A DNA stretch of 64,000 bases from the NCBI RefSeq assembly GCF_001655615.1, contig NZ_CP011567.1:372001-436000 (forward strand), given 5' to 3'. The notes beneath the pieces are model-generated. The model searched no databases, was not told the origin of the DNA, and saw only the letters and a program-made list of their open reading frames with translations. Origin of the DNA: Pseudomonas sp. GR 6-02. Lineage in GTDB: Bacteria; Pseudomonadota; Gammaproteobacteria; Pseudomonadales; Pseudomonadaceae. A program made the translations under genes and the position numbers. Position 1 is the first letter of the stretch; each line of letters starts with the position of its first letter. Below, one piece after another: positions 18,112-28,903 of this stretch.

Positions 18112-20674
18112 TTCACAAGTACAGCCACAAACGCTTGCCGAGTACCTGGCGCATTTGCCGATGACCGACGAGCAGCGCGCGGAACTCGCGGGCTGCAAGT
18201 CTTTCAGTGAGTTGCACGAACGTCTGTCGTCCCAGGCGTTCGACGCGCCGACCGATGCCGCCCAGGCGTCGGTCGGGCGGCGCCTGACCCTGAACACCGC
18301 CGAAGAACTGGCGGATGCGCAAATGTTGGGACTCGATGCCAGTGGTCGGGTTTGCCTCAAGGCAGCCCCGCCGATCCGTCGGACCAAAGTCGTTCCGGAG
18401 CCATGGCGCACCAATATCCTGGTGCGTGGCTGGCGTCGGCTGACCGGTCGCACCAACCCGCCGAAGCCGCCGAAAGACGAGAACGTGTTGCCAGCAGCTC
18501 GCTGGCGCACCGTCGGTTCGATCCGTCGTTACATTCTGTTGGTGCTGATGCTTGGTCAGACGATCGTCGCCGGCTGGTACATGAAAGGCATCATGCCGTA
18601 CCAGGGCTGGTCGTTCGTCGATCTGGAAGAAGTCCTGCACCAACCGCTGCTGCAAACTGCGGCCCAAGTGCTGCCTTACGTGTTGCAAACCAGCATCCTG
18701 ATTCTGTTCGGGATTCTGTTCTGCTGGGTGTCGGCCGGTTTCTGGACCGCGCTGATGGGCTTCCTCGAGTTGATCACCGGTCGCGACAAGTACCGCATTT
18801 CCGGCGCCAGCGCCGGCAACGAGCCGATCGCCAAGGACGCACGCACCGCATTGGTGATGCCGATCTGCAACGAAGACGTGCCGCGGGTGTTCGCCGGTTT
18901 GCGGGCGACCTTCGAGTCGGTTGCAGCCTCGGGTAACCTGGATCGCTTCGACTTTTTCGTGCTCAGCGACAGTAACGACGCCGATATCTGCGTCGCCGAA
19001 CAGCAGGCCTGGCTGGACGTCTGCCGTGAAGCCAAGGGCTTCGGCAAGATCTTCTACCGCCGCCGCCGTCGTCGCGTAAAACGTAAAAGCGGCAACCTCG
19101 ACGACTTCTGCCGTCGTTGGGGCGGTGACTACAAATACATGGTCGTGCTCGACGCCGACAGCGTAATGAGTGGCGAATGCCTGAGCAGCCTGGTGCGCCT
19201 GATGGAAGCCACGCCGGACGCCGGGATCATCCAGACCGCGCCGCGTGCGTCGGGCATGGACACCCTTTATGCGCGTATGCAGCAGTTCGCCACCCGCGTG
19301 TACGGTCCACTGTTCACCGCTGGCCTGCACTTTTGGCAGTTGGGCGAATCCCACTACTGGGGCCACAACGCGATCATCCGCATGAAGCCGTTCATCGAGC
19401 ACTGCGCCCTGGCGCCGTTGCCCGGTAAAGGCGCGTTCGCCGGTGCGATTCTGTCCCACGACTTCGTTGAAGCGGCGCTGATGCGCCGTGCCGGCTGGGG
19501 CGTGTGGATTGCCTATGACTTGCCGGGCAGCTACGAAGAACTGCCACCGAACCTGCTGGACGAACTCAAGCGTGACCGTCGCTGGTGCCACGGCAACCTG
19601 ATGAACTTCCGGCTGTTCCTGGTCAAGGGCATGCACCCGGTACACCGTGCGGTGTTCCTGACAGGCGTGATGTCTTACTTGTCGGCGCCGTTGTGGTTCT
19701 TCTTCCTCGTGCTGTCGACAGCCCTGCTGGCGACCAACACGCTGATGGAGCCGCAGTACTTCCTGGAACCGCGCCAGCTCTATCCGCTGTGGCCACAATG
19801 GCACCCGGACAAGGCGATCGCACTGTTCTCGACGACTATCGTGCTGCTGTTCCTGCCGAAGCTGCTGAGCATCATCCTGATCTGGGCCAAAGGCGCGAAA
19901 GAGTTCGGTGGCAGGTTCAAGGTGACGCTGTCGATGCTGCTGGAAATGTTGTTCTCCATGCTGCTGGCGCCGGTGCGGATGATTTTCCACACCCGTTTCG
20001 TGCTCGCCGCGTTCCTCGGCTGGGCCGCGACCTGGAACTCGCCGCAACGTGACGACGACTCCACGCCGTGGAGCGAAGCGGTCAAGCGCCACGGTCCGCA
20101 AACCTTGCTGGGTTTCTTCTGGGCGTTGCTGGTGATCTGGCTGAACCCGAGCTTCCTCTGGTGGCTGGTGCCGATCGTCGGTTCGCTGATGCTGTCGATT
20201 CCGGTGTCGGTGATCTCCAGTCGTGTCGGCCTGGGCCTGAAGTCCCGTGACGAGAGCCTGTTCCTGATTCCTGAGGAATACAATCCGCCGCAGGCATTGC
20301 TGGCGACCGATCAGTACACCCACGAAAACCGCTGGCATGCACTGCACGACGGCTTCGTCCGGTCGGTGGTCGATCCACAGCAGAACGCGTTGGCGTGTGC
20401 GCTGGCGACGTCTCGTCACCGTCAGGCCGAGCCGATCGAATGGCTGCGTATCGAGCGGGTTCGCCATGCGATGAAAGTCGGGCCTGAAGGGCTGACCAAC
20501 AACGAGCGCGTGGCCCTGCTGAGTGATCCGGTGGCACTGGGTCGCTTGCATGAGCAGGTCTGGAGCGAAGGCCATGCCGAGTGGCTGCAGGCCTGGCGCG
20601 CTTCGGTGGATGCCGATCCGCATGCGCCGCTGTTGCCGCTCAAGCCGTTGAGCGTGCAGCCTCAGTTGGCATAA
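18104..20674 (+). CDS. opgH: Glucans biosynthesis glucosyltransferase H (membrane)
   Basis: Inner-membrane family 2 glycosyltransferase that polymerises UDP-glucose into the linear beta-1,2 backbone of periplasmic glucans. 856 residues. The catalytic domain, around residues 240-500, has the UDP-binding VMPICNED, the metal-binding [11 protein letters not shown], and the product-site RDRRWCHGN motif of processive enzymes. Membrane helices flank it near residues 140-220 and 510-700. It begins within the last codons of opgG, so the pair is coupled. A strong terminator follows. Confidence 0.97.
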   Translation: MSNSQVQPQTLAEYLAHLPMTDEQRAELAGCKSFSELHERLSSQAFDAPTDAAQASVGRRLTLNTAEELADAQMLGLDASGRVCLKAAPPIRRTKVVPEPWRTNILVRGWRRLTGRTNPPKPPKDENVLPAARWRTVGSIRRYILLVLMLGQTIVAGWYMKGIMPYQGWSFVDLEEVLHQPLLQTAAQVLPYVLQTSILILFGILFCWVSAGFWTALMGFLELITGRDKYRISGASAGNEPIAKDARTALVMPICNEDVPRVFAGLRATFESVAASGNLDRFDFFVLSDSNDADICVAEQQAWLDVCREAKGFGKIFYRRRRRRVKRKSGNLDDFCRRWGGDYKYMVVLDADSVMSGECLSSLVRLMEATPDAGIIQTAPRASGMDTLYARMQQFATRVYGPLFTAGLHFWQLGESHYWGHNAIIRMKPFIEHCALAPLPGKGAFAGAILSHDFVEAALMRRAGWGVWIAYDLPGSYEELPPNLLDELKRDRRWCHGNLMNFRLFLVKGMHPVHRAVFLTGVMSYLSAPLWFFFLVLSTALLATNTLMEPQYFLEPRQLYPLWPQWHPDKAIALFSTTIVLLFLPKLLSIILIWAKGAKEFGGRFKVTLSMLLEMLFSMLLAPVRMIFHTRFVLAAFLGWAATWNSPQRDDDSTPWSEAVKRHGPQTLLGFFWALLVIWLNPSFLWWLVPIVGSLMLSIPVSVISSRVGLGLKSRDESLFLIPEEYNPPQALLATDQYTHENRWHALHDGFVRSVVDPQQNALACALATSRHRQAEPIEWLRIERVRHAMKVGPEGLTNNERVALLSDPVALGRLHEQVWSEGHAEWLQAWRASVDADPHAPLLPLKPLSVQPQLA

Positions 20675-20676
20675 TG

Positions 20677-20705
20677 AAAAACCCCGCGAAAGCGGGGTTT
20701 TTTTT
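20677..20705 (+). terminator. Rho-independent terminator of opgGH
   Basis: Stem 20677-20687 with 20692-20702, a GAAA tetraloop, G+C-rich core CCCCGC/GCGGGG and eight T residues from 20698. It begins three bases after the opgH stop. A degraded copy of the 8704-8738 type hairpin follows at about 20713-20745. Confidence 0.95.
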
Positions 20706-20904
20706 GTGCTGATGATCGCTCCCGTGTTCTGCGTGGGAACGATCAAACAAATCTCCCTCAACCCCTTGTGCAAACGGCCGAGTGCGTTAGCATCCGTCCC
20801 CGAATTGGTGCGCCCGGACAACTTTCTGTTCGTATCTGCCGGTTTCCCAAAGGAAACCTGCGGTTTGCGTGCCTCACAATGCGATGGGTTTTGGGGACTT
20901 GAAG

Positions 20905-21702
20905 ATGAAGAAGTATCTGTCGATGCTGCTGGTCGGCGTCACGGCATTGGTTGCAGTCAGCGCGGCGCAGGCCGGTGCCATCGATGACGCGGTCAAGCGC
21001 GGCACGCTGAAAGTCGGCATGGACCCGACCTACATGCCGTTCGAAATGACCAACAAGCGCGGCGAAATCATCGGCTTCGAAGTCGACATCCTCAAAGCCA
21101 TGGCCAAGGCCATGGGCGTCAAGCTGGAAATGGTATCCACCGGCTACGACGGCATCATCCCGGCCCTGCTGACCGACAAGTTCGACATGATCGGCAGTGG
21201 CATGACCCTGACCCAGGAACGCAACCTGCGCCTGAACTTCAGCGAGCCCTTCATCGTGGTCGGCCAGACACTGCTGATCCGCAAGGAGCTGGAAGGCACC
21301 ATCAAGTCCTATAAAGACCTGAATACCGCCGACTACCGCATCACCTCCAAGCTCGGCACCACCGGCGAGATGGTCGCCAAAAAACTCATTTCCAAAGCCA
21401 AGTACCACGGCTACGACAATGAGCAGGAAGCGGTGCTCGACGTGGTCAACGGCAAGGCTGACGCCTTCATCTACGACGCGCCTTACAACGTCGTGGCGGT
21501 GAACAAGGTCGGCAACGGCAAACTGCTGTTCCTCGACAAGCCGTTCACCTATGAGCCTTTGGCTTTCGGCCTGAAGAAAGGCGATTACGACAGCCTCAAC
21601 TTCATCAACAACTTCCTGCACCAGATCCACGAAGACGGCACCTACGATCGCATCCATGACAAGTGGTTTAAAGACACCGCCTGGCTCAAGGACATGGAAT
21701 AA
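20905..21702 (+). CDS. Amino acid ABC transporter substrate-binding protein
   Basis: Periplasmic solute-binding protein of the polar amino acid family (SBP_bac_3). The ATG at 20905 is preceded by GGGGA and gives 265 residues: signal peptide MKKYLSMLLVGVTALVAVSAAQA, then GAIDDAVKRGTLKVGMDPTYMPFEM. The ligand-contacting arginine in SGMTLTQERN and an aspartate in YDAPYN fit an alpha-amino acid ligand. The following genes encode its permease and ATPase. The exact amino acid is not clear from sequence. Confidence 0.93.
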   Translation: MKKYLSMLLVGVTALVAVSAAQAGAIDDAVKRGTLKVGMDPTYMPFEMTNKRGEIIGFEVDILKAMAKAMGVKLEMVSTGYDGIIPALLTDKFDMIGSGMTLTQERNLRLNFSEPFIVVGQTLLIRKELEGTIKSYKDLNTADYRITSKLGTTGEMVAKKLISKAKYHGYDNEQEAVLDVVNGKADAFIYDAPYNVVAVNKVGNGKLLFLDKPFTYEPLAFGLKKGDYDSLNFINNFLHQIHEDGTYDRIHDKWFKDTAWLKDME

Positions 21703-21711
21703 CACCGCCTT

Positions 21712-21843
21712 TGTGGCGAGGGAGCTTGCTCCCGTCCGACTGCGAAGCAGTCGTAAATCGATTGACTCGTTTTACCCGACGTTGCGCGGTGGCCGATTTC
21801 AGGGTTGCTGCGCAACCCAGCGGGAGCAAGCTCCCTCGCCACA
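21712..21843. repeat. REPIN of the GGGAGC family
   Basis: Left arm from 21712 and right arm ending at 21843 are complementary over more than 20 bases (GTGGCGAGGGAGCTTGCTCC and its complement). Inner dyads are present at the CTGCGAAGCAG and GGGTTGCTGCGCAACCC segments. It lies between the binding-protein and permease genes of one transporter, a place where such elements commonly raise expression of the upstream gene relative to the downstream ones. Confidence 0.88.
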
Positions 21844-21883
21844 GAGGGAGCGGGCGCCCTGATCGTTATGGATTTGCCTTTAA

Positions 21884-22843
21884 ATGAAACAGAAAAAAGC
21901 CCAATGGCCCTGGCACGTATTAACCGTGCTGGTGCTGATCGGTCTGGCTGGCGCGTTGTACTACGCCACCTCGCTGATGTCCTACGAATGGCGCTGGAAC
22001 CGTGTGCCGCAGTACTTCGCCTACCACGCCGAAGAGTCCCTGCGCGCGGCCGACATCTCCACCGTCAGCGAGCTGGTGCGCAAGGGCAGCAAGGCTGAAG
22101 TCACCCTGCGCAATGATGCAGGGGATGAGCAGCACCTGACGGTTGACGACAACAGCCTGCAAGTCGCGCAAGGCGATGATGTGGCCGAAGGCGATGTGAT
22201 CGGCGTGACCCGGCATTGGGCCGCCGGCCCGCTGCTATGGGGGCTCTGGACCACGTTGTGGTTGTCCCTGGTGTCTGGCGTGCTTGGCCTGCTGATCGGC
22301 CTGGCCACCGGGCTGTGCCGCCTGTCGAACAACCCGACCCTGCGCGACCTCTCGACGATCTACGTCGAGCTGGTGCGCGGTACGCCGCTGCTGGTGCAGA
22401 TTTTCATTTTCTACTTCTTCATCGGCACCGTGATGAACCTCTCCCGGGAGTTCGCCGGGATCGCCGCGCTGTCGCTGTTCACCGGTGCCTACGTGGCGGA
22501 GATCATCCGCTCTGGCGTGCAATCAATTGCACGCGGCCAGAACGAAGCGGCGCGCTCCCTCGGTTTGAGCGGTGGCCAGTCGATGCGCCACGTGGTGCTG
22601 CCACAAGCGTTCAAGCGTGTGCTGCCGCCGCTGGCCGGGCAGTTCATCAGTCTGGTCAAGGACACCTCGCTGGTGTCGGTGATCGCGATTACCGAACTGT
22701 TGAAAAGCGGTCGCGAAGTCATCACCACCTCGTTCTCGCCGTTCGAAATCCTGTTCTGCGTGGCTGGGCTGTACCTGTTGATCAACCTGCCGCTGTCGAA
22801 AATCGCCAGTCGGCTTGAGCGGAGGCTCGCGCAAAGTGATTGA
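21884..22843 (+). CDS. Amino acid ABC transporter permease with N-terminal periplasmic insertion
   Basis: 319 residues, polar amino acid permease family (HisM/GlnP). The core starts near residue 108 ([19 protein letters not shown]) and includes the [13 protein letters not shown] signature and the EAA loop [20 protein letters not shown]. Unlike typical members of about 220-240 residues, it has a first transmembrane helix near residues 10-30. About 75 mostly polar, beta-prone residues follow (around [20 protein letters not shown]) before the core; these should lie in the periplasm. The function of this segment is unknown. The downstream ATPase gene starts within its last codons. Confidence 0.92.
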   Translation: MKQKKAQWPWHVLTVLVLIGLAGALYYATSLMSYEWRWNRVPQYFAYHAEESLRAADISTVSELVRKGSKAEVTLRNDAGDEQHLTVDDNSLQVAQGDDVAEGDVIGVTRHWAAGPLLWGLWTTLWLSLVSGVLGLLIGLATGLCRLSNNPTLRDLSTIYVELVRGTPLLVQIFIFYFFIGTVMNLSREFAGIAALSLFTGAYVAEIIRSGVQSIARGQNEAARSLGLSGGQSMRHVVLPQAFKRVLPPLAGQFISLVKDTSLVSVIAITELLKSGREVITTSFSPFEILFCVAGLYLLINLPLSKIASRLERRLAQSD

Positions 22844-23570
22844 AGTCCGCGATCTGATAAAAGTCTTCGACACCCGCGGCCAGGTGGTTCGCGCGGTGGA
22901 CAACGTCACCACCCAAGTGGCGAAGGGCGAAGTATTGGTGGTGATCGGCCCGTCCGGTTCCGGCAAGTCGACCTTTCTGCGCTGCCTGAATGGCCTGGAA
23001 GCGTTCGACTCCGGTTCGGTGAGCATCGACGGTCTGCAACTGGCCGACCCGAAAACCGACGTCAATGCCTACCGCCGCGAAGTCGGCATGGTGTTTCAGC
23101 ATTTCAACCTGTTCCCGCACATGACCGTGCTGGAAAACCTCTGCCTGGCCCAGAAAGTCGTGCGCAAGCGCGGCAAGAAGGAGCGCGAGGCCAAGGCCAT
23201 GGTGTTGCTGGAAAAGGTCGGTATCGCTCAGAAGGCCCACGAGTTTCCATCGCGCCTGTCCGGTGGTCAGCAGCAGCGCGTGGCCATCGCCCGGGCGTTG
23301 GCGATGGAGCCGAAGGTCATGCTGTTCGATGAGCCGACGTCGGCGCTCGACCCGGAAATGGTCGGTGAAGTGCTGGATGTGATGAAGACCCTGGCCGTGG
23401 AAGGCATGACCATGGTTTGCGTCACCCACGAAATGGGCTTCGCCCGGGAAGTGGCGGACCGGGTGCTGTTCTTCGATCACGGCAAATTGCTGGAAGACGC
23501 CTCACCGGCCGAGTTCTTCGATGCACCGAAGGATCCCCGTGCGCAGGCGTTTTTGCGCCAGGTTTTGTAA
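22836..23570 (+). CDS. Amino acid ABC transporter ATP-binding protein
   Basis: ATPase of the polar amino acid importer. The GTG at 22836, ten bases after GGAGG, gives 244 residues, the normal length for GlnQ/HisP proteins. Walker [10 protein letters not shown] is near residue 39, the Q-loop in [13 protein letters not shown], the signature LSGGQQQR, Walker [14 protein letters not shown] and the H-loop VTHEMGFA. It overlaps the permease gene by eight bases. A bidirectional terminator follows. Confidence 0.95.
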   Translation: MIEVRDLIKVFDTRGQVVRAVDNVTTQVAKGEVLVVIGPSGSGKSTFLRCLNGLEAFDSGSVSIDGLQLADPKTDVNAYRREVGMVFQHFNLFPHMTVLENLCLAQKVVRKRGKKEREAKAMVLLEKVGIAQKAHEFPSRLSGGQQQRVAIARALAMEPKVMLFDEPTSALDPEMVGEVLDVMKTLAVEGMTMVCVTHEMGFAREVADRVLFFDHGKLLEDASPAEFFDAPKDPRAQAFLRQVL

Positions 23571-23581
23571 CCGCATCGCCC

Positions 23582-23641
23582 AAAAAAGATCGCAGCCTTC
23601 GGCAGCTCCTACTACAGGCTGCCGAATGCTGCGATCTTTTT
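23582..23641. terminator. Bidirectional terminator between the ABC transporter and the chemotaxis receptor gene
   Basis: A long hairpin whose arms pair AAAAAGATCGCAGC with GCTGCGATCTTTTT and TTCGGCAG with CTGCCGAA, with one unpaired base on each side and a 13-base loop. The A-run and T-run at the two ends allow termination from both directions, which suits the convergent genes. The GATCGCAGC...GGCAGCTCC sequence is a common pseudomonad repeat. Confidence 0.88.
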
Positions 23642-23654
23642 GCTTTGTGTGGTG

Positions 23655-25571
23655 TTAAACCTTGAATCTGCCCACCAGCATCTGCAAATGCGTCCCCAAC
23701 CGCGCCAGCTCGACGCTGGAGGCCGCGGTCTCTTCACTCGCGGCCGAGGTCTGCTCGGACACGTCACGCACGTTAAGCACGCTGCGGTTGATCTCTTCGG
23801 CCACCGAGCTCTGTTGCTCGGCGGCAGCGGCGATCTGCTGGTTCATCGACTGGATCGCCGACACGGTGCGGGTGATGCTCTCCAGCGAGCCGCCAGCGCG
23901 GCGGGTCAGTTCGACGCTGCTGTCGGTCAGGTTGCGGCTGTTGTCCATGATGGTCGCGACTTGCTGAGTGCCGGTTTGCAGGCCGACGATCAGCTCTTCG
24001 ATTTCTTCGGTGGACTTCTGGGTACGCTGGGCCAGGCTGCGGACTTCGTCGGCGACCACCGCAAAGCCACGCCCGGCTTCACCGGCGCGAGCGGCTTCGA
24101 TGGCGGCGTTGAGCGCCAGCAGGTTGGTTTGCTGGGCCACGGATTTGATCACGTCGAGCACGCTGCCGATCTTGTCGCTTTCGCGCTTCAGGTCGCCCAT
24201 GGCAGCAGTGGAATTGCCGACTTCGAGGGCCAGGCGCTCGATCTGGGCGATGGCTTCGCCGACCACCCTGTCACCCTCGCGGGCCTGCTGGTCGGCGGCG
24301 ACGGCGGCTTCGGACGCTTCCTCGGCATTGCGCGCGACTTCCTGCACGGTGGCGGTCATTTCGTGCATGGCGGTGGCCACCTGATCGGTTTCGACCTTCT
24401 GACTGTTGACCCCCGCGCTGGTCTGTTCGGTGACGGCTGACAGTTCTTCAGCGGCGCTGGCGATTTGGGTCACGCCGTCGCTGATGCCGCCGATCAGCTC
24501 CCGCAGACTGACGACCATCCGCTGAAGGGTGCTTTGTAATTGACCCAGCTCGTCGCTGCGAGCGACCTCAAGGTTATGGCTCAGGTCGCCCGAGGCGACA
24601 CGTTCGACAGCAGTCAAAGTCTGTTGCAGTGGAACGACGATCTGCCGCGTAATGACCGAGGCGGCGAGGAGGCCAAACGCTAACGCCAAGACGGTCACGA
24701 TGATCAGCGTGCTTTTTGCCTGGGCCGTCTCTTGGTCACGGATGTCGGTTTGCGAGCGGGTCAACTGTGCGCTCAGGTCATTCAAACGGATCTCCTGATC
24801 CACCATCTTCTTGAGGGCTGTGGCGCTGGCCACCTGCGAGTCGCGGAACTGGCTGACAGCGGCGCGGTAGCCTTTAAGCGATTCGGTGGCTTGTTGCAGG
24901 TTGGCGGTGTGCTGTTCCGGCAGTTTGCCCGGCAGGCTTTCAAGGTTTTTCAGGGCATTGTCGATGGCATCCAGCGCCGGTTGCTCGGCTTCGGTCTTGC
25001 CGCTGTAGGTGTAACCGCGAACCTGGAAGCGCGCTTGTTGGATCAGTTTGCTCAGCTCGACCACGCTGTTGAATTGAGCGACGCTATCACCTTGCAGCAA
25101 GGACTTTTCGACTTCTGAGACCCTGGCCGCGGCGTTGTCGGCGGTGGCGCCGAGCTTGGATCGGGCCGATTCGCGGTTCTGCGTCGCTTGGGTCATGTCG
25201 GCAAAGGCGCGTTTGTACTCACCGATGGCGGCCAGTTGCTGATTGAGCATTTCCTGATTCACAGGGCGCACAAACAGTTTGAGGGCGAGCTGTACGCCAT
25301 CATCGAGCTTGCCCAGGAGTTCGCTGACGGCTGCCGGACCTTGTTCGCCACGGCGCATTTCGTAGTCAACACGGGCGGTTCGCAAATCCTTGCTCAAGTT
25401 GTTGAGACTGGCGATGTGACTCTGCTTGTCTGCGCGAGTGATCACACCGCTCAGGCTATTCCAGCCAGTGAAGGTGATCAGGAGAGTCATGAGCAGCACG
25501 AGGCCAAAGCCGACACTCAACTTGTGATTGACGCTTACGTTTCCCAGTTTTTCGGCTAGCCAACGGTACAT
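23655..25571 (-). CDS. Methyl-accepting chemotaxis protein, probable HBM-type sensor domain
   Basis: Transmembrane chemoreceptor of 638 residues. Transmembrane helix 1 lies near residues 18-42 ([18 protein letters not shown]). An all-helical periplasmic domain of about 245 residues follows, the size and pattern of the helical bimodular (HBM) domain of McpS-type receptors. Helix 2 is near residues 289-308, then comes a HAMP domain and a cytoplasmic signalling domain with the hairpin [23 protein letters not shown] receptors of Pseudomonas sense organic acids or polyamines; the ligand here cannot be read from the sequence. It is convergent with the ABC transporter. Confidence 0.92.
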   Translation of the reverse strand: MYRWLAEKLGNVSVNHKLSVGFGLVLLMTLLITFTGWNSLSGVITRADKQSHIASLNNLSKDLRTARVDYEMRRGEQGPAAVSELLGKLDDGVQLALKLFVRPVNQEMLNQQLAAIGEYKRAFADMTQATQNRESARSKLGATADNAAARVSEVEKSLLQGDSVAQFNSVVELSKLIQQARFQVRGYTYSGKTEAEQPALDAIDNALKNLESLPGKLPEQHTANLQQATESLKGYRAAVSQFRDSQVASATALKKMVDQEIRLNDLSAQLTRSQTDIRDQETAQAKSTLIIVTVLALAFGLLAASVITRQIVVPLQQTLTAVERVASGDLSHNLEVARSDELGQLQSTLQRMVVSLRELIGGISDGVTQIASAAEELSAVTEQTSAGVNSQKVETDQVATAMHEMTATVQEVARNAEEASEAAVAADQQAREGDRVVGEAIAQIERLALEVGNSTAAMGDLKRESDKIGSVLDVIKSVAQQTNLLALNAAIEAARAGEAGRGFAVVADEVRSLAQRTQKSTEEIEELIVGLQTGTQQVATIMDNSRNLTDSSVELTRRAGGSLESITRTVSAIQSMNQQIAAAAEQQSSVAEEINRSVLNVRDVSEQTSAASEETAASSVELARLGTHLQMLVGRFKV

Positions 25572-25706
25572 GCTGCAACTCCCCTCGGACCATTATTCGG
25601 TTTTATGGGGACTGTATCGGCAGGCAGGCGAGATTCTGTAGGCGCGGCGCAATGCTCGGGCGGTGAGGGGTTTGCCCTGATGTTAAGAAATTTGAGCGAC
25701 GGAGAT

Positions 25707-25800
25707 CCTGTAGGAGCGAGGCTTGCCCGCGAAGAACGATAACGCGTAATGCCTGAAAGACCGCGGTGCATTCTTCGCGGGCAGGCCTCGCTCCTACAGG
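25707..25800. repeat. REPIN of the GTAGGAGCGAGGCTTGC family
   Basis: The left arm from 25707 and the right arm ending at 25800 pair over about 27 bases (CCTGTAGGAGCGAGGC and complement). It lies between the rsmE 3' end and the start of the chemoreceptor gene, so it may both end the tat-rsmE transcript and separate it from the receptor promoter. Confidence 0.88.
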
Positions 25801-25845
25801 GTCCGTGGCTTAACTTACCGGCATTAGGACAAGCCCCGTTTGATT

Positions 25846-26553
25846 TTAAAACAGGCGCGAAAGCAGTGCAGTGACGGCTGTTTCGACCCGCAGGATGCGC
25901 TCGCCGAGCTGCACCGGTTGCAGGCCGGCCTTGGCCAGCAGGTCGATTTCGTAAGGAATCCAGCCGCCTTCGGGGCCGATGGCCAGGGTCACGGGTTCGT
26001 CCAGGCCACGGGGGCAGGGCGGGTAATTGCCGGGATGACCGACCAGGCCGAGAGTGCCTTCAGTGATTGCTGGCAGGCGATCTTCGACAAAAGGTTTGAA
26101 ACGCTTCTCGATGACGACCTCTGGCAGCACGCTGTCCCGGGCTTGCTCAAGCCCCAGGATCAATTGCTCGCGAATCGCCTCAGGTTCCAGGAACGGGGTT
26201 TGCCAGAAGCTCTTCTCGACGCGATAGCTGTTTACCAGAACGATTCGTGGCACACCCATGGCGGCCACGGTCTGAAACACCCTGCGGAGCATTTTCGGGC
26301 GTGGCAGGGCCAACACCAGGGTCAGTGGCAGCTTGGCTGGTGGCGGCTGGTCGAGGGTGACGCGCAACTCGGCTTCGTCAGCGTCCAGGCGCAGCACTTC
26401 GGCGGCACCCATCAGCCCGCCGATACGCCCGACGCGCATGCTGTCACCCACTTCACAGCGGTGGACTTCCTGCATATGGGTCAAGCGGCGATCGCGCAGG
26501 ATCGCCCGGTCGGCCGCAATGAAATCGGCCTCCTCGAGGAGCAGCAGGTTCAC
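25846..26553 (-). CDS. rsmE: 16S rRNA (uracil(1498)-N(3))-methyltransferase
   Basis: Methylates U1498 of 16S rRNA with S-adenosylmethionine. 235 residues, SPOUT superfamily. An N-terminal PUA-like RNA-binding part ([19 protein letters not shown]) is followed by the knotted methyltransferase domain with [21 protein letters not shown] and a C-terminal [11 protein letters not shown]. It starts with GTG overlapping the tatC stop (GTGA), so it is the last cistron of the tat transcript. Confidence 0.95.
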   Translation of the reverse strand: MNLLLLEEADFIAADRAILRDRRLTHMQEVHRCEVGDSMRVGRIGGLMGAAEVLRLDADEAELRVTLDQPPPAKLPLTLVLALPRPKMLRRVFQTVAAMGVPRIVLVNSYRVEKSFWQTPFLEPEAIREQLILGLEQARDSVLPEVVIEKRFKPFVEDRLPAITEGTLGLVGHPGNYPPCPRGLDEPVTLAIGPEGGWIPYEIDLLAKAGLQPVQLGERILRVETAVTALLSRLF

Positions 26554-27344
26554 GCTTGGGTCGCTGGCGGCTGATCGTTGTGATCGTCAGCCGGTTTTTC
26601 GTCCGGGTGCTCGCCGCGTTTGCTGATCAGGCTGCCGAACAGGACGCCGATCTCGAACAGCAACCACATTGGTACGGCCAACAGCGTCTGCGAGAAGATG
26701 TCCGGCGGCGTCAGGATCATGCCGACCACGAAGCAGCCGATGACCACATACGGGCGGATTTTCTTCAGGTAGGCGACGTTGACCACGCCGATCCACACCA
26801 GCAGCACCACGGCCACCGGGATCTCGAACGCCACGCCGAAGGCGAAGAACAGCGTCATGACGAAATCGAGGTAGCTGGTGATGTCGGTCATCATTTCCAC
26901 GCCGGCCGGGGTGGCAGCGGCGAAGAACTTGAAGATCAGCGGGAACACCAGGAAATAGGCGAAGGCCATGCCGGTGTAGAACAGCAGGATGCTGGAGACC
27001 AGCAACGGTACGGCGATGCGCTTCTCGTGCTTGTACAGGCCTGGCGCGATGAACCCCCAGATCTGATGCAGGATCACCGGGATTGCCAGGAACAGCGAGA
27101 CCATCATGGTCAGCTTCAGCGGCGTCAGGAACGGCGACGACACGTCGGTGGCGATCATCGTCGCGCCGGCCGGCAGGTACTGGCGCAACGGCGTGGAGAC
27201 GAAGGTGTAGATCTGCTGGGTGAAGGCGAACAACCCGGCGAAGATGATGAAAATCGCCGCTACACAGCGCAGCAGACGGGTGCGCAACTCGGTGAGGTGC
27301 GAGACCAGTGGCATGTGCTGGTCGTTTTCGGGGAGATCGCTCAT
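26550..27344 (-). CDS. tatC: Sec-independent protein translocase TatC
   Basis: Core receptor of the twin-arginine translocase, with TatB, for folded proteins. 264 residues with six hydrophobic helices. Conserved elements are the N-terminal [16 protein letters not shown] and the FLFTPL-like and [13 protein letters not shown] segments. The C-terminal tail is charged ([17 protein letters not shown]). Its start overlaps the tatB stop by four bases. Confidence 0.97.
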   Translation of the reverse strand: MSDLPENDQHMPLVSHLTELRTRLLRCVAAIFIIFAGLFAFTQQIYTFVSTPLRQYLPAGATMIATDVSSPFLTPLKLTMMVSLFLAIPVILHQIWGFIAPGLYKHEKRIAVPLLVSSILLFYTGMAFAYFLVFPLIFKFFAAATPAGVEMMTDITSYLDFVMTLFFAFGVAFEIPVAVVLLVWIGVVNVAYLKKIRPYVVIGCFVVGMILTPPDIFSQTLLAVPMWLLFEIGVLFGSLISKRGEHPDEKPADDHNDQPPATQA

Positions 27345-27772
27345 GGGGCTCGCGGCGGCAAAGTGGTGTCGTGAGGCGCCGGGGTTGTCGGCGCAGCGGC
27401 AGGAGCAACAGGTTCTACTGGGCTGGCAGGCGCAGGTTCAGCAGCTGCAACCGCCGGCGTGACTTCAGCTGTTGGCGCATGAATCGTCGGCGTCGCCACA
27501 GGTTCCACCGGCGTTGGCTCCTGCTGGGTCGGCGTGAAAATCTTCCGCGCCTCCTGCTCCAGGGACAGAATGTGCTCGTTGTGCAGTTGCCGGCGAATTT
27601 CGTCGGCACCGATTTCACGTTCAACTTCCTGTTTGATCGCGTTGAAGCTGCGCTTCAGCCGCCCGACCCACAGGCCAGCGGTGCGCGCAGCACCCGGCAG
27701 GCGCTCGGGGCCCAGCACCAGCAGGGCGACGAGGCCGACGAGCAGCAGTTCAGAGAAGCTGATACCAAACAT
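27341..27772 (-). CDS. tatB: Sec-independent protein translocase TatB
   Basis: Recognises twin-arginine signal peptides together with TatC. 143 residues: a short N-terminal membrane anchor with the conserved Glu-Leu ([27 protein letters not shown]), an amphipathic helix ([21 protein letters not shown]), then a Pro/Ala/Thr/Val-rich low-complexity tail that makes up the last 60 residues and is probably disordered. Between tatA and tatC in one operon. Confidence 0.95.
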   Translation of the reverse strand: MFGISFSELLLVGLVALLVLGPERLPGAARTAGLWVGRLKRSFNAIKQEVEREIGADEIRRQLHNEHILSLEQEARKIFTPTQQEPTPVEPVATPTIHAPTAEVTPAVAAAEPAPASPVEPVAPAAAPTTPAPHDTTLPPRAP

Positions 27773-27782
27773 TAGTCAGTGC

Positions 27783-28061
27783 TCACGAGTCTTTGCGGAT
27801 CGGCTCTTCGACTTTTTGCGCCTGCACGTCGATGGTGTGCGGCGGGTTCACAGACGTTGTGGCCTGTGGCTGGGTCGGCGGAACCGGTTGGGCCGGAGTC
27901 GCTGTCGGGTCGGCCGGTTTCTCTTCGTCGTTCATGGCCTTGCGAAAGCCCTTGATCGACTCGCCCACGTCAGTGCCGAGATTTTTCAATTTCTTGGTGC
28001 CGAACACCAGCACCACGACAACCAGGATGACGATCCAGTGTTTCCAGTCAAAAATGCCCAT
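27783..28061 (-). CDS. tatA: Sec-independent protein translocase TatA
   Basis: Pore-forming or membrane-thinning subunit of the Tat system. 92 residues: membrane segment [20 protein letters not shown], the FGxKKL hinge and the amphipathic helix [17 protein letters not shown], then a Pro/Thr/Ala tail. It starts 24 bases after hisE and leads tatB by ten bases. Confidence 0.96.
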   Translation of the reverse strand: MGIFDWKHWIVILVVVVLVFGTKKLKNLGTDVGESIKGFRKAMNDEEKPADPTATPAQPVPPTQPQATTSVNPPHTIDVQAQKVEEPIRKDS

Positions 28062-28085
28062 GTTGCGTTCCTCTCTAATAATTAT

Positions 28086-28418
28086 TCAGGCGGACGGACG
28101 CGAGGCTTTCTCGACGTGTCCGGACAGACCGAAGCGACGGTCCAGTTCATCGAGCACAGCCTGTGGATGTTGCCCCAACTGGGCGAGCATGACCATGCTG
28201 TGGAACCACAGGTCGGCGGTCTCGTAGATCACATCGCTGCAGTCACCGCTGATGGCGGCATCCTTGGCGGCGATAATGGTTTCGACCGACTCTTCGCCGA
28301 CCTTTTCCAGAATCTTGTTCAAGCCCTTGTGGTACAGGCTGGCGACGTACGAGCTGTCGGCGGCGGCGCCTTTGCGTTCTTCCAGCACCTGGGCCAGACG
28401 GGTCAGGGTGTCAGTCAT
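28086..28418 (-). CDS. hisE: Phosphoribosyl-ATP diphosphatase
   Basis: Second step of histidine biosynthesis: phosphoribosyl-ATP to phosphoribosyl-AMP and pyrophosphate. 110 residues, all-alpha MazG-like fold, with the acidic [13 protein letters not shown] and [13 protein letters not shown] motifs that bind magnesium. Its start overlaps the hisI stop by eight bases. In Enterobacteria HisI and HisE are fused; here they are separate, as in other pseudomonads. Confidence 0.96.
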   Translation of the reverse strand: MTDTLTRLAQVLEERKGAAADSSYVASLYHKGLNKILEKVGEESVETIIAAKDAAISGDCSDVIYETADLWFHSMVMLAQLGQHPQAVLDELDRRFGLSGHVEKASRPSA

Positions 28419-28812
28419 GAGTATGTCCTGCGCAATAGATAGCGTGCGGGTCTTTGAGAACCGGGTCGACGGTTTTCCAGTCGCCGTTCTCGAAAACGCG
28501 GTAGAAGCAGCTCTGACGGCCGGTATGGCAGGCGATGTCGCCGATCTGCTCGACCATCAGGATGATCACGTCAGCGTCACAGTCCAGGCGCATCTCATGC
28601 AGGATTTGCACGTGGCCGGACTCTTCGCCCTTGCGCCACAGCTTGCCACGGGAACGTGACCAGTAAATGGCACGGTTCTCGGCGGCGGTCAATTGCAGTG
28701 CTTCGCGGTTCATCCAGGCCATCATCAGGACGCGTCCGGTCTTGTGATCCTGGGCAATCGCGGGCACCAGGCCATCGGCGTCCCACTTGATCTCGTCCAG
28801 CCAGTTTTTCAT
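28411..28812 (-). CDS. hisI: Phosphoribosyl-AMP cyclohydrolase
   Basis: Third step of histidine biosynthesis, opening the purine ring of phosphoribosyl-AMP; zinc-dependent homodimer. 133 residues. Conserved [18 protein letters not shown] and the metal-binding DCDAD and [11 protein letters not shown] segments are present. It lies 92 bases downstream of ubiB, so it may be part of the ubiE-J-B transcript or have its own promoter in that gap. Confidence 0.96.
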   Translation of the reverse strand: MKNWLDEIKWDADGLVPAIAQDHKTGRVLMMAWMNREALQLTAAENRAIYWSRSRGKLWRKGEESGHVQILHEMRLDCDADVIILMVEQIGDIACHTGRQSCFYRVFENGDWKTVDPVLKDPHAIYCAGHTHD

Positions 28813-28903
28813 CTTCGACTCCGACAGCGGGCTCTACTTCAATAGTTGAGGCCAATGTTCAAATTCAGCGTTCAAACAGTGTGCCAGCCGATGATCCAAC
28901 TGG

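Noticed and set aside
18113..20821. 902-codon minus-strand frame opposite opgH, and similar long frames opposite opgG, maeB, gltB and phaC2
   Set aside because: Same reason: strand-mirror frames of GC-rich genes, without ribosome sites or recognisable domains.
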